Shown: positions 1-8,377, numbered from the stretch's first letter. The stretch is 38,375 nt of DNA from Bacteroidota bacterium (GCA_022708025.1 JAKIZM010000031.1:1-38375); one strand, 5' to 3'. Notes: generated from the letters alone by a model not told the origin. Numbers and translations are program-made.

Positions 1-135
1 TGTAGAACCCATTGCACTTAAAGATGGAGATGGGTTAATTAATAAAAACGGGACTGCTGCTTCTCCCTGAGGAAAAATTGTTATGTTAAGTGACAGGAAT
101 GAAATAAAACTAAGGACTAAAATCTTGGTTTTCAT
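1..135 (-). pseudogene. PorV/PorQ-like outer-membrane protein, second copy (N-terminal end, runs off the window)
   Basis: The first 45 codons of a second copy of the PorV-like gene at 2093-3343. The start codon is at 135, preceded by the same CTCCTG-containing leader. It begins MKTKILVLSF, has a signal peptide, then the NPSPSLSAMGST segment that opens PorV/PorQ-type barrels. The DNA is nearly identical to 3211-3345, differing at a few bases, so the duplication is recent. The gene continues beyond base 1, so I cannot tell whether this copy is intact. It is listed as pseudogene only because it lies beside a clearly truncated partner (215-460) in a rearranged block; it may be a full functional gene. 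Confidence 0.7.
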
Positions 136-214
136 AATACTCTCCTGAAATTATGATAACAAAACTATTATAATGCCGTTTATTCAAACAAGGGAATAAG
201 TCTTACCCTTGTGT

Positions 215-460
215 TTATAATTGAACTCCTGCTGCTAATTTTAAAATTGTCCGTTTAGTGAATTTACCCGAAAATATATGTGAATCAGCTAGTGCAAGAT
301 CAACAGTAAACCCTTGAAAGTCTATATTAAATCCGGCTGTTATAAAAAGTGTATTAAACTCAGTATTTAATGCCGGGAAAAAAAGATTTTCTTTTTTATA
401 GCTAAAATCATTCAGATAGAATCCTGCAGAAGCTCTTATCATTTCTGAAAAACTGTACAA
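215..460 (-). pseudogene. Truncated copy of the 387-residue outer-membrane protein (C-terminal 80 residues only)
   Basis: An open frame of 81 codons whose product matches the last 80 residues of the protein at 3423-4586. Both end in LALADSH(I/L)FSGKFTK and then the same ILKLAAGVQL terminus. The first roughly 306 residues, including signal peptide and start, are missing. Homology starts at the residues LYSFSEM, encoded right at base 460, next to a foreign fragment that starts at 462. There is no ATG; the only possible start is TTG. DNA identity with the intact gene is high at the C-terminal end and falls further in, so this is a diverged paralogue, later truncated, rather than a fresh copy. 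Most likely not expressed as a functional barrel. Confidence 0.75.
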
Positions 461-461
461 T

Positions 462-755
462 ATGCTGAAAGAAATTATTAAAGATCAAAAAAGAATTTTT
501 GTTTTAGAAGATCATTCTGCTATTGGCGGATTAGCAGACAGATTGTTAAATGAATTAGTGTCAATTAGTGAAATTCGTGGCTTTGAATTTACTAATCTTG
601 GATTACGAGAATATCCTGAATGCGGAACTCTTCTCGAAGTTCTTGAATATCACAAGCTTGATGGCAAATCACTTGCACAAAAAATTTCTGGAATTGCTGA
701 TATTGAATCGTTGGAAATAATCAAACAAAAATATACTGAAGAAGCTCCGCAGTAA
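462..755 (+). pseudogene. Transketolase C-terminal domain fragment
   Basis: A 97-codon frame carrying only the C-terminal domain of the transketolase / DXS / pyruvate-dehydrogenase-E1-beta superfamily. The diagnostic stretch is VLEDHSAIGGLADRL (usually EEH/EDH...GGLG), followed by a Gly-Thr-leucine-rich segment and LDGKSLAQKI, which matches the usual G-x-L-x-x-x-I end. The thiamine-binding and pyrimidine-binding domains are missing, and an in-frame TAG lies at 417-419, so no full gene extends upstream. The first codon directly abuts the truncated barrel gene at 215-460 (opposite strand). I infer the 3' end of a longer gene cut off by rearrangement. Expression as a stand-alone protein is possible but unsupported; no clear ribosome site precedes it. 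Confidence 0.65.
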
Positions 756-838
756 ATTATTTTGATTGCTGTTTGATAAGATTACCCAGTTGAAACTTAC
801 GGGTGATAAGATGCTTTAATGAAGATTAAAATATTGAG

Positions 839-1288
839 TTACACTTTTACTTTTACAACTACCTTTTTTACATAAGCTTTTTCTTTACATTTTATTCCGG
901 GCATATGAACATCGCTTGGAAAAAATATTGCAAACATTCCTTCATCAACTTTGATGAAAGATTTATCACCTTCATAAAAGATAATGTCGTTTTGCTCATT
1001 GTATTCTGTTATTATCTTTTGGTTCTTCAACGGAGCATAGCCGATTAACTCACTGCCTTTTGCAACAAACTGAACATCTATATATTTTTTATGTGCTTCA
1101 AGTTTTCCTTCAGTTTCATCCTTGGTCCGATATTCACTGATTAAAGAAAAGATATTATTACTATCAATTTCATATTTGCCCGATTTCAGTTTTGAGAAAT
1201 CAGTTTTAATTAAATAAGCCAATGCATCGTTAATTCTTTTTCCAAAGCCGGAATAAAGATAAGAGTATGAAAGTTTATCAATTATCAT
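839..1288 (-). CDS. YhcH/YjgK/YiaL family protein (DUF386)
   Basis: A 149-residue cytosolic protein of the cupin-like YhcH/YjgK/YiaL family, related to the EbgC subunit of evolved beta-galactosidase. Visible family features are the EAHKKYIDVQF segment (His and Asp that line the metal-binding pocket in this family), the preceding ISEYRTKDETEGKLE stretch, and FFPSDVHMPG near the C-terminus with its conserved Asp-x-His-x-Pro. Family members are linked to sugar-acid and sialic acid catabolism, possibly as anomerases, but no sugar genes are nearby to specify a substrate. The length is normal. It lies 18 bp downstream of the toxin gene on the same strand and may be read through from it. Family assignment is firm; the reaction is not known. 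Confidence 0.85.
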   Translation of the reverse strand: MIIDKLSYSYLYSGFGKRINDALAYLIKTDFSKLKSGKYEIDSNNIFSLISEYRTKDETEGKLEAHKKYIDVQFVAKGSELIGYAPLKNQKIITEYNEQNDIIFYEGDKSFIKVDEGMFAIFFPSDVHMPGIKCKEKAYVKKVVVKVKV

Positions 1289-1306
1289 TTTAATCTCAAT
1301 TAATAA

Positions 1307-1594
1307 TTATCTGCCAAACCAATAATCAGGTTTTCTATGTTGGTGTGCAAGTGCGATTATAAATATGTGGTCTGATTCAATGGAGTATAAAATTTTGTAA
1401 GGAAATTTGTATAAGAGCGATTTTCTGATTTCCCCCTTTTCAACAGAAGCTGCAAAAGGAAACTTTACAATTCTATCAATATTTTTTCTTACTTCCGATT
1501 TAAAATTGATGCCCAATCCGGGATGTTCTAATTCATAATATGCAACAGCATCATCAAGCTCAAGCTTAACAAGTTCAGAAAAAATCACTTTCAT
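1307..1594 (-). CDS. RelE/ParE family toxin
   Basis: A 95-residue basic protein of the RelE/ParE toxin superfamily. The N-terminus (MKVIFSELVKLELDDAVAYYE) gives the beta strand and helix typical of ParE. The middle FKSEVRKNIDRIVKFP is the second helix, and KFPYKILYSIESDHIFIIALAHQHRKPDYW is the C-terminal sheet with the usual A-H-x-x-R-x-P-x-Y-W ending. It follows its antitoxin with a TAATG overlap (the A shared), so the two are translationally coupled. The antitoxin pairs with ParE-like rather than mRNA-cleaving RelE toxins, so gyrase inhibition is the more likely action; this is inference from the family. Confidence 0.88.
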   Translation of the reverse strand: MKVIFSELVKLELDDAVAYYELEHPGLGINFKSEVRKNIDRIVKFPFAASVEKGEIRKSLLYKFPYKILYSIESDHIFIIALAHQHRKPDYWFGR

Positions 1595-1800
1595 TATTGT
1601 TGCTTAAAAATTTCCTCTATAGGAATGCCTTTAAGCTTTCCGTCTCTGTAAGCCTGTAATCTTTTCTCAGCTTCTTCAATCCAGATTTTTTCAATTTCTG
1701 CATCAGGTTCGTCCAGACTTTTTAAAATTCCCTCAATGATTAGAAGCCTTTCAGGCGGTGATAATTTTAATACACTTTCAATAATTTCTTTGCTGCTCAT
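1594..1800 (-). CDS. Addiction-module antitoxin, TIGR02574-type
   Basis: A 68-residue acidic protein of the short addiction-module component family that pairs with ParE-like toxins. It begins SSKEIIESVLKLSPPERLLIIEGILKSLD, a pattern shared by the family, followed by WIEEAEKRLQAYRDGKLKGIPIEEIF, which is the toxin-wrapping helix and tail. The gene precedes the toxin and overlaps it by one base. AAAGGAT upstream of the ATG is a fair ribosome site. Such antitoxins often repress their own operon; an imperfect palindrome at 1822-1843, just upstream, is a candidate operator. Confidence 0.88.
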   Translation of the reverse strand: MSSKEIIESVLKLSPPERLLIIEGILKSLDEPDAEIEKIWIEEAEKRLQAYRDGKLKGIPIEEIFKQQ

Positions 1801-1821
1801 TTTTCATCCTTTATGTTTTCG

Positions 1822-1843
1822 GTAAAAGAAATATTTTCTTTAC
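1822..1843. promoter_or_regulatory. Imperfect palindrome upstream of the toxin-antitoxin operon
   Basis: A 22-bp imperfect palindrome (GTAAAAGAAAT / ATTTTCTTTAC, 9 of 11 positions paired) 21 bp upstream of the antitoxin start. Its position suits an autoregulatory operator. It is AT-rich, so chance is possible. A related sequence sits at about 7669-7698 (CGGTAAAA...TTCTTTACAACTT) with no toxin-antitoxin gene nearby, which argues it may instead be a small dispersed repeat. Confidence 0.3.
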
Positions 1844-2092
1844 AACTTTCCTTATTGATTTAATATTTCAGAAAGGAATATTAAAAATCAACTTCCTAAA
1901 ATCAATGTGTTTTTCAGTTTCTTAATGTATTGTTCTAAAATAAGTAATTATTGTTTATAGATTAAAATAGTTATTAAAAAATCTTTTTGCAGGAAATTAT
2001 GGATAATAAATAATATAATAGGTTCACAGAAATAATAGCAAACCGTATTAAAGATTCCCGAGTCAATCAGCAAAAATATTTTTACTTAATCT

Positions 2093-3343
2093 TTAAAACA
2101 GCTCACTCAAATTATGAATATAAATTGCAACTCCTGTCATTTTTGTTTCAAAATCAAGTCCGGCAAAATAATTTGTATTATAATATCTGATATCAAGATG
2201 ATCTTTTACAAAATTAGTAATAGAATTTTCAGTCCACATTGCAATTAGCTTCAACAAACCTTTTGCTTTTAATTCAAAACCATTTGTTTTTCTTTCATCA
2301 AAACCTCTACCCGAAAAGTGACCAAAAGAATAAGAGAAAGTTTCAGCGAAGTCCAGTCTCGTTCCTGCGTGAGAAACTACATTATCGCTACCCTTAATTA
2401 AAATGACATTTTCCCAAAAATCGAAATCATCCTCATATTTCCATTGACCTGAATTATTGAATCCGCGGGATATTAAAATATCGTCAGCTTCGACTGTGAA
2501 TGATAAATTGAATGCATTAAATCTGAAATCATTTACCGCTAAATCAAATCCTGTTGAGATTCCATAACCAAGTCTTGCCATTCGCGGCAGCGGGTCTGCT
2601 TGATTTTTATCGATATAGTAAAAATAATCACCTTTGTTTGATTTAGAATAACCAAGGGAAAAATCAAATCTTGGATATGCTGAAACTTTTTCATTTATAT
2701 CCGCAAGCATTTTGTCGTTGATTAATTTAAGAACGGGAATATTTAATAAAATTCCAATATCATTTACTGTGCTTTTTGCTTCCAATGCAGCTAATTCCTC
2801 ATACGGTGAAAAGCCTCCTATAATTGAAGTGATATTTTTAATTGTATAACCAATACTTAATTGAGCTCCAAAATCAAAACATAAACCAAATGAGTAAGCG
2901 TTGTAATAATCTTCGGCTTCATAAGTTTCTAATGGTACAGGATCATTTGGACCAGTTATTATAAACTCGCCGAAATTCAGTTTAACTTTGGAGTAGCCGA
3001 AACCAAGACTTAGCGGAACACCTATTAAATCTTTGAAATTATAACCGGCATTGAATGCTAAGCTATTTAATTCTATTCGATCAAAACCTAACCATTCTAT
3101 TTCTGAAGGATAAAAAATAAATGAAAGATTATTCGTTTGGCTTGTATGACCAAGTTGAGCAGGATTCCAAAGAAATCCGAACGGATCATCAGTTGGTAAT
3201 GCAGTTCCTGTAGAACCCATTGCACTTAAAGATGGAGATGGGTTAATTAATAAAAACGGGACTGCTGCTTCTCCCTGAGGAAAAATTGTTATGTTAAGTG
3301 CCAGGAACGAAAAAAAACTAAGGACTAAAATCTTGGTTTTCAT
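2093..3343 (-). CDS. PorV/PorQ-like outer-membrane beta-barrel protein
   Basis: A 416-residue predicted outer-membrane barrel with signal peptide (residues 1-22, cleavage after the FPQ region). The N-terminal pattern FLLINPSPSLSAMGSTGTALPTDDPFGFLWNPAQLG fits the PorV/PorQ group (FadL-like barrels), in which PorV carries T9SS cargo to the surface and PorQ has an accessory role. The rest alternates aromatic and polar strands and ends in a hydrophobic residue (LSELF), as barrels often do. It lies 79 bp downstream of a second barrel gene in the same orientation, and both are partly duplicated at the left edge of the window. The many T9SS cargo genes nearby make a secretion-related role plausible, but this paralogue need not be the true PorV. 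Confidence 0.7.
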   Translation of the reverse strand: MKTKILVLSFFSFLALNITIFPQGEAAVPFLLINPSPSLSAMGSTGTALPTDDPFGFLWNPAQLGHTSQTNNLSFIFYPSEIEWLGFDRIELNSLAFNAGYNFKDLIGVPLSLGFGYSKVKLNFGEFIITGPNDPVPLETYEAEDYYNAYSFGLCFDFGAQLSIGYTIKNITSIIGGFSPYEELAALEAKSTVNDIGILLNIPVLKLINDKMLADINEKVSAYPRFDFSLGYSKSNKGDYFYYIDKNQADPLPRMARLGYGISTGFDLAVNDFRFNAFNLSFTVEADDILISRGFNNSGQWKYEDDFDFWENVILIKGSDNVVSHAGTRLDFAETFSYSFGHFSGRGFDERKTNGFELKAKGLLKLIAMWTENSITNFVKDHLDIRYYNTNYFAGLDFETKMTGVAIYIHNLSELF

Positions 3344-3422
3344 AATACTCTCCTGAAATTATGATAACAAAACTATTATATTGTAAATTATTCAAACAAG
3401 GGAATAAGTCCTGCCCTTGTGT

Positions 3423-4586
3423 TTATAATTGAACTCCTGCTGCTAATTTTAAAATTGTCTGTTTAGTAAATTTACCCGAAAATAAATGTGAATCAGCTAA
3501 AGCAAGATCAATAGAAATTATTGATATGTTCAGATTTAAACCTGTTGTTAAAAAAAATGCATTGAATTCTTCACCTAATTCCAGGCTGGAAAAGTTTTCA
3601 TTTTTAAAATCAGTTGAGTAAAATCCCAATGAGGCTTTTACGATTTCTGAAAATTTATACAATCCGCTAAGAGAAAATTCTAATTGGTTTTTAAAATATT
3701 CTTTTTGCGAACTCCAGAATACAGCTCGCAAACCACCAAGAAACATTAAATCATTAGTTGCATCAACAGCAATGTTAAAATTTAATTCCGAAGGAGATTT
3801 ATAAAATAATTCAATTGGATGCAGATAATAATTAGTTCTATTATTTGGATCAGGGATGCTTAGAAGATCAATATCAATTTGAGGATTAACATTAAGCTCA
3901 CTTGATATTTCATAACTTAGTCCAAGTTGTAAAAATCTTTCCTCATCCAAATCGAATAACGAAGTTATACCAAAACTGAAACTGCTATAGTATCCCTTAG
4001 CATTTATATTATTATACAATATGTACATTGAATGTCGTAAATAATTCAGAGAGTATTTTAATCCGATTTGAATATCAAAACTGCTTTGTAATACTTCGGA
4101 TAAAGAATAAGCTGTGGAAAGTGAATAACTTTGAATTGTGTTTTTTTCTCTGAGCTCAATAAATTCACCAGTGCCATCTGGACGATCCGGTGTGGTTATT
4201 GGTATCTTTCCAAATTCTTTTGTGCCGTTATATCTTTGTCCTAATCCTAATCCGAAAGAAAAATTACCATACTTTGCAACAGCACCAAATGATTGAGGAA
4301 AAAAGTTATAAATTCTTTTCATTCCTATATCAGCAATCCAGGCTTCTTTAAGATCGGTATTAAATTGATAGGAAATTGCGGCAGAATAATTTTTTAATCC
4401 GGTAATTGCAGCGGGATTCATAAAACTGATATTTGATACATCATTGACTATTGAGGAATTACCGGATGAGTTTAATAGATTCAGACCATATCCCTGGGGA
4501 AACAGAATGAGGTCGCTTTTAATTGTTAACTGCGCAAAAGTATTTACTGAAAAGAACACTAAGAGAAATAAAACTAAATTTTTCAT
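3423..4586 (-). CDS. Outer-membrane beta-barrel protein, PorV/FadL-like
   Basis: A 387-residue protein with a signal peptide (MKNLVLFLLVFFSVNTFAQ) and a predicted barrel. An early segment SFMNPAAITGLKNYSAA resembles the NPA motif near the N-terminus of PorV/FadL-type barrels. Strand-like repeats fill the remainder and the chain ends ILKLAAGVQL. It is the upstream partner of the PorV-like gene (79 bp gap), probably co-transcribed with it. A truncated relative of its C-terminus lies at 215-460. Exact function is unknown; transport or T9SS accessory roles are both possible. Confidence 0.65.
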   Translation of the reverse strand: MKNLVLFLLVFFSVNTFAQLTIKSDLILFPQGYGLNLLNSSGNSSIVNDVSNISFMNPAAITGLKNYSAAISYQFNTDLKEAWIADIGMKRIYNFFPQSFGAVAKYGNFSFGLGLGQRYNGTKEFGKIPITTPDRPDGTGEFIELREKNTIQSYSLSTAYSLSEVLQSSFDIQIGLKYSLNYLRHSMYILYNNINAKGYYSSFSFGITSLFDLDEERFLQLGLSYEISSELNVNPQIDIDLLSIPDPNNRTNYYLHPIELFYKSPSELNFNIAVDATNDLMFLGGLRAVFWSSQKEYFKNQLEFSLSGLYKFSEIVKASLGFYSTDFKNENFSSLELGEEFNAFFLTTGLNLNISIISIDLALADSHLFSGKFTKQTILKLAAGVQL

Positions 4587-4624
4587 AAAGAGTCCCTTAA
4601 AATGTGTTAAATGTCATTACAAGC

Positions 4625-4668
4625 GAAGCGAAGTGATCAATGATCTTTTACGTATTTCACTTCGCTTC
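4625..4668. repeat. Intergenic inverted repeat (GAAGCGAAGTGA)
   Basis: A 12-bp perfect inverted repeat (GAAGCGAAGTGA at 4625-4636 and its complement at 4657-4668) with a 20-base spacer, between two minus-strand genes. The flank GTCATTACAAGCGAAGCGAAG looks like a decayed member of the CATTGCGAGCGAAGCGAAG-type palindromic repeats seen in many bacterial genomes (from memory). There is no T-run on the minus side, so it is more likely a dispersed repeat than a terminator. Confidence 0.65.
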
Positions 4669-4682
4669 ACTCTTAAAGTAAC

Positions 4683-6005
4683 TTATTTAATTATTTTCTT
4701 TTCCCTCAAAACAGTTTCAACAGTAGTCGGACCGATTTCCTGAAGATCATACTTTACACGAGTGCTTGGTTTTCTAATTTTAATATATCTTCTGAGATCA
4801 ATAGGCGTTCCGATTACAACTGCATCGCATTTTGTATTATTGATTGTTGTTTCAAGATCTTTCAATTGTGCTGCACCATATCCCATTGCAGGTAACAATG
4901 TTCCGATGTTTGGATATTTCTTATAAGTATCAGTAATTGATTTTACAGTAAACGGTCTTGGATCAACTAATTCCTTTGCACCAACTTTCTGAGCAGCAAC
5001 GACTCCCGCACCAAATTTCATTTCACCGTGAGTAAGCGTAGGACCATCTTCAACAACTAATACTCTTTTGCCTCTGATTAATTCCGGATGCTCAACTGTA
5101 ACGGGTGAAGCGCCTTCAATTATCGTTGCTTTTGGATTTACTAATCTGATATTGTCTCTGACAGTATTAATTGCAGCCATATCCGCAGAATCAATTTTAT
5201 TGATTATAACTGCATCAGCCATTCTTAACGATGTATTGCCGGGATAATATCGCATTTCGTGTCCCGGTCTGTGAGGATCAGCGACTGTAAATGTTACATC
5301 AGCTTTGTAAAAAGAAAAATCATTATTACCGCCATCCCAAAGAATAATATCAGCTTCTTTTTCTGCTTCTCTTAAAATCGCTTCATAGTCAACGCCTGCA
5401 TAAATAACTCCGCCTCTTGCAATATGCGGTTCATATTCTTCGATCTCTTCGATTGTGCATTTATGTTTTTTTAGATCAGCATAAGTTGCAAATCGCTGAA
5501 CTTTTTGTTTTACCAAATCGCCATAAGGCATTGGATGTCTGACCGCCACAACTTTTTTTCCTGCTTTGGTTAAGACATCAATAATTGTTCTTGATGTTTG
5601 AGATTTACCGCAACCAGTTCTGACAGCAAGCACTGCAATAACAGGTTTTTTACTTTTAATTTCAGTTTGTGCTGCTCCGAGTAATCTGAAGGAAGCACCG
5701 GCGGCATTAACAATCGAAGCTTTGGTCATAACATAATCAAATGTGATATCTGAGTATGAAAAAACAACCTCATCAACCTTTAATTTTTTAATCAATGATT
5801 CAAGTTCTTTTTCTTCATAGATTTTAATTCCGTTTGGATAAAGTTTGCCGGCAAGTTGTTTCGGATAAGTTCTTCCTTCGATGTTTGGAATTTGTGTTGC
5901 AGTAAAAGCTACTACATTGTAGTCTTTGTTATCTCTGAAGTAAACGTTGAAATTGTGAAAATCGCGCCCCGCTGCGCCCATAATCAACACGTTCTTACGA
6001 GCCAT
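4683..6005 (-). CDS. Cyclic 2,3-diphosphoglycerate synthetase-like P-loop protein
   Basis: A 440-residue cytosolic protein similar to archaeal cyclic 2,3-diphosphoglycerate synthetase and its bacterial relatives, often annotated as GTPases. It opens with a Rossmann-like NVLIMGAAGRDFHNFN segment. The nucleotide-binding P-loop is AVRTGCGKSQTSR, with the lysine at residue 134. Later motifs include DIILWDGGNNDFSF, VADPHRPGHE and VIINKIDSAD, the last resembling a G4-type N-K-x-D element. The archaeal enzyme makes a thermoprotectant; in bacteria the role is not established. The gene stands alone between a barrel gene and a divergent peptidase, so context gives no help. Confidence 0.75.
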   Translation of the reverse strand: MARKNVLIMGAAGRDFHNFNVYFRDNKDYNVVAFTATQIPNIEGRTYPKQLAGKLYPNGIKIYEEKELESLIKKLKVDEVVFSYSDITFDYVMTKASIVNAAGASFRLLGAAQTEIKSKKPVIAVLAVRTGCGKSQTSRTIIDVLTKAGKKVVAVRHPMPYGDLVKQKVQRFATYADLKKHKCTIEEIEEYEPHIARGGVIYAGVDYEAILREAEKEADIILWDGGNNDFSFYKADVTFTVADPHRPGHEMRYYPGNTSLRMADAVIINKIDSADMAAINTVRDNIRLVNPKATIIEGASPVTVEHPELIRGKRVLVVEDGPTLTHGEMKFGAGVVAAQKVGAKELVDPRPFTVKSITDTYKKYPNIGTLLPAMGYGAAQLKDLETTINNTKCDAVVIGTPIDLRRYIKIRKPSTRVKYDLQEIGPTTVETVLREKKIIK

Positions 6006-6175
6006 AAAAATACTCTCCTTTGTGTTTTAATTTTGAGTTGTTGAATAGAAAAATTGGTTCATATTATTAAAAATTCAATGCTTAAAATTACGGATTTTTA
6101 TCAAGACTTGCGTTAGAATTTTTTTAAATTACAGTCATTAAAAAACATTCACTCTATAATTTTCTGAGGTGTGAA

Positions 6176-7639
6176 ATGAAATCGCTTTTAATATTTGCTT
6201 TTCTGACTATTGCAGCTATCGCACAAAACAATCCAAAGTTTGATGATTATTTTTCGGATGAAACGCTCCGAATAGATTATTTTCATATCGGTGATGCAAA
6301 AACAGAAATGATAACGATTGATAAACTGCATCGCTATGGAATTTGGGCAGGCAGCTTAAATCATTTAATTGATAATTTTAATAACGGCAGTTATTATCTG
6401 AAAATTTACGATTCCGGGACAGATAAATTAATCTACTCAAAAGGTTTTGATACATTCTTTGGCGAATATGCTTCAAGCGATGATGGAATTAATGGAGTCA
6501 CAAAAAGTTATCATGAAACTGCAATTATTCCTTTCCCTAAGAACAAAATTATTTTTGCTTTAGAAAAGCGGGATGATAAAAATGAATTGAAAGAATTTTT
6601 CAGAACTGAAATTGATCCGAATAGTATTTATATAATTAAGGATAAAATGGCTGATCAATCAGTTGAGATATTTAAACCAGTTTATAATGGTGATCCGCAT
6701 AAGAAAGTTGATATTGTTATACTTTCAGAAGGTTACACAAAATCTGAAAAAGATAAATTTGAAAAAGATCTAAATCGTTTTGTTGATTATTTTTTTGAAC
6801 AAGAGCCATATAAATCACAAAAAAGTGATTTTAATATTTATGGTGTGTTTAAGCCATCAGAAGAAAGCGGGACTGATTTACCGGGCGCAGATATTTTTGT
6901 AAATACAATTCTCAATACAACATTCTGGTCACTTGGCTCTGAAAGATATCTTATGACTGAAGATAACAAAACAATGCATGATCTTGCCGCATTTGTTCCT
7001 TATGATGCAATTTATATTCAGGTTAATCATCCTCGTTACGGCGGCGGTGGAATTTATAATCAATTCTGTACTTATACCACCGATAATCAATTTGCAAAGT
7101 ATTTGTTCACTCACGAGTTCGGGCATTCGTTCAGCGGTTTAGCAGATGAATATTATACTTCTGATGTTGCATATAATGATTTCTTTAAACCAACAGTTGA
7201 ACCGGTTGAACCAAACATTACTGCTTTGTTGGATCCGGAAAATATAAAATGGAAAAAATATTTGAGTGAAGGAATAGAAATACCTACACCCTGGGAGAAA
7301 AAAGAGTTTGATGCTTTCAGTTATGAATGGCTGAAGGAAAGAAACAGATTAAACAGCTATGTTGCAGAATTAAAAAAGAATCGTGCACCTGAAAATGAAA
7401 TCAAAGCTGCTGAAGAAGAATATGCTATGAAGGATAAAAAGCAATCTGAAAAAGTTGATAAATATTTAATGAGCAGTAAATACTGGAATAAAGTAGGTGC
7501 ATTTGAAGGAGCCGGTTATGTTGCAAACGGAATGTATAGACCAATGCTCGATTGCATAATGTTTTCGAAGGGAGATAAACCGTTCTGTAAAGTTTGTGAG
7601 GAGGCAATAAAAGCTGTTATAAAAAGTTATACTGAATAA
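6176..7639 (+). CDS. Peptidase M64 family secreted metalloprotease
   Basis: A 487-residue secreted zinc peptidase of family M64 (IgA peptidase M64). A short signal peptide (MKSLLIFAFLTIAAIAQ) is followed by the family's N-terminal domain (about residues 18-160), then the catalytic domain starting HKKVDIVILSEGYTKSEKDKF. The zinc motif HEFGHSFSGLADEYY places His313, Glu314 and His317 at the active site, with the family's conserved downstream acidic residue in DEYY. GAGGTG nine bases upstream supports the chosen ATG. There is no T9SS sorting domain, so the product is probably periplasmic or exported by another path. The IgA-cleaving activity of the founding member should not be assumed here; most relatives have unknown substrates. 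Confidence 0.88.
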   Translation: MKSLLIFAFLTIAAIAQNNPKFDDYFSDETLRIDYFHIGDAKTEMITIDKLHRYGIWAGSLNHLIDNFNNGSYYLKIYDSGTDKLIYSKGFDTFFGEYASSDDGINGVTKSYHETAIIPFPKNKIIFALEKRDDKNELKEFFRTEIDPNSIYIIKDKMADQSVEIFKPVYNGDPHKKVDIVILSEGYTKSEKDKFEKDLNRFVDYFFEQEPYKSQKSDFNIYGVFKPSEESGTDLPGADIFVNTILNTTFWSLGSERYLMTEDNKTMHDLAAFVPYDAIYIQVNHPRYGGGGIYNQFCTYTTDNQFAKYLFTHEFGHSFSGLADEYYTSDVAYNDFFKPTVEPVEPNITALLDPENIKWKKYLSEGIEIPTPWEKKEFDAFSYEWLKERNRLNSYVAELKKNRAPENEIKAAEEEYAMKDKKQSEKVDKYLMSSKYWNKVGAFEGAGYVANGMYRPMLDCIMFSKGDKPFCKVCEEAIKAVIKSYTE

Positions 7640-7745
7640 TTTTTTCATAATTCTTTGCGGTAAAAAATTAAGGAAGAAAAATATATTCTTTACAACTTCA
7701 GCGATCTTCCGGATAACGAGGTAAGGAAGTTTACGATCGGTGTGA

Positions 7746-7780
7746 TAAAGAATTAATATAAGTCCGTTATCAATTCTTTA
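7746..7780. terminator. Possible shared terminator between convergent genes
   Basis: A 9-bp inverted repeat (TAAAGAATT / AATTCTTTA, 17-base loop) in the 183-bp gap where the M64 peptidase and the lipoprotein gene converge. Position suits a bidirectional terminator, but the stem is AT-only and weak, and no strong T-run follows. Confidence 0.25.
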
Positions 7781-7822
7781 GTCAGTTAATAATCCTTCTT
7801 TAAAGAAATATTCAAAGTAATT

Positions 7823-8377
7823 TTAAGGTATCAACACCAGATATAATCCCCAGGTGACGCTACCCCAGGCAGTTACCGATTGAATGATGGAACCGTTCAT
7901 TACTGCATCTTTAATATTGAATGCTAAACCGCCATTCCAGGAACTGTTGATATTTTCATTTAAATGTTCAATCCAGCTTTGACTATCGTCATCCCAGTAA
8001 TAAACTATCATATTTTCATTTATAGTTGTGTTTTCATCAACGTCAACGTAATCTTCTCCATTATTTACAAAGTGACTCCCTTTAGGTTTTAAGGAAAGTG
8101 TTCCTGTTCGCACGATTCTTGTCTGTCCATTATCTTCGTCGGCATTATATGATAATGTTCCGGTTCCAAAAGTTACTTTGCCGTATAGGTCAATGTGAAC
8201 ATCAACCTGAACGGATTCATCAAATGCAGGGAAAGTATTTGCAAATCTTAATTTCAAAAAACCGGTATGCTCGTGACTAAAAACCTGTGGTGGCTCGGTT
8301 GGCTCTTCCTTTGAACAAGAAATTAGAAATATTAATAATACAGTAAGTGTTATTATAGTTAGTTTTCGGAGTAACAT
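7823..8377 (-). CDS. Predicted lipoprotein of unknown function
   Basis: A 184-residue lipoprotein. The N-terminus is a hydrophobic signal with a lipobox ending LISC, so Cys21 is the likely lipidated residue, followed by an acidic, proline-containing linker (SKEEPTEPPQ). The mature part is beta-rich with repeated D/N-rich segments (VDVDENTTINENM, YYWDDDSQSWIEHLNENI) and probably faces the periplasm or the cell surface. I do not recognise the family. It is the last gene of a three-gene minus-strand run with an exported protein and an OmpA-like protein (spacings 35 and 20 bp). Confidence 0.7.
   Translation of the reverse strand: MLLRKLTIITLTVLLIFLISCSKEEPTEPPQVFSHEHTGFLKLRFANTFPAFDESVQVDVHIDLYGKVTFGTGTLSYNADEDNGQTRIVRTGTLSLKPKGSHFVNNGEDYVDVDENTTINENMIVYYWDDDSQSWIEHLNENINSSWNGGLAFNIKDAVMNGSIIQSVTAWGSVTWGLYLVLIP

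Larger units (their letters stand above)
1..460. repeat. Partial segmental duplication of the outer-membrane gene pair
   Basis: Bases 1-460 repeat the arrangement at about 3211-3660: the start of the PorV-like gene, its leader, an intergenic stretch of about 80 bp, and the end of the second barrel gene. The intergenic stretches are almost base-for-base alike (shared ATTATGATAACAAAACTATT and CAAACAAGGGAATAAGTC). The copy ends abruptly at base 460-461. Both copies are in the same orientation about 3.2 kb apart, so they could recombine and delete the toxin-antitoxin genes between them. Confidence 0.8.

Noticed and set aside
1801..2092. RNA gene or small protein in the gap between the toxin-antitoxin pair and the PorV-like gene
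   Set aside because: No tRNA-like fold, strong hairpin or convincing small frame with a ribosome site was found. Apart from the palindrome at 1822-1843 the gap is AT-rich with nothing to report.
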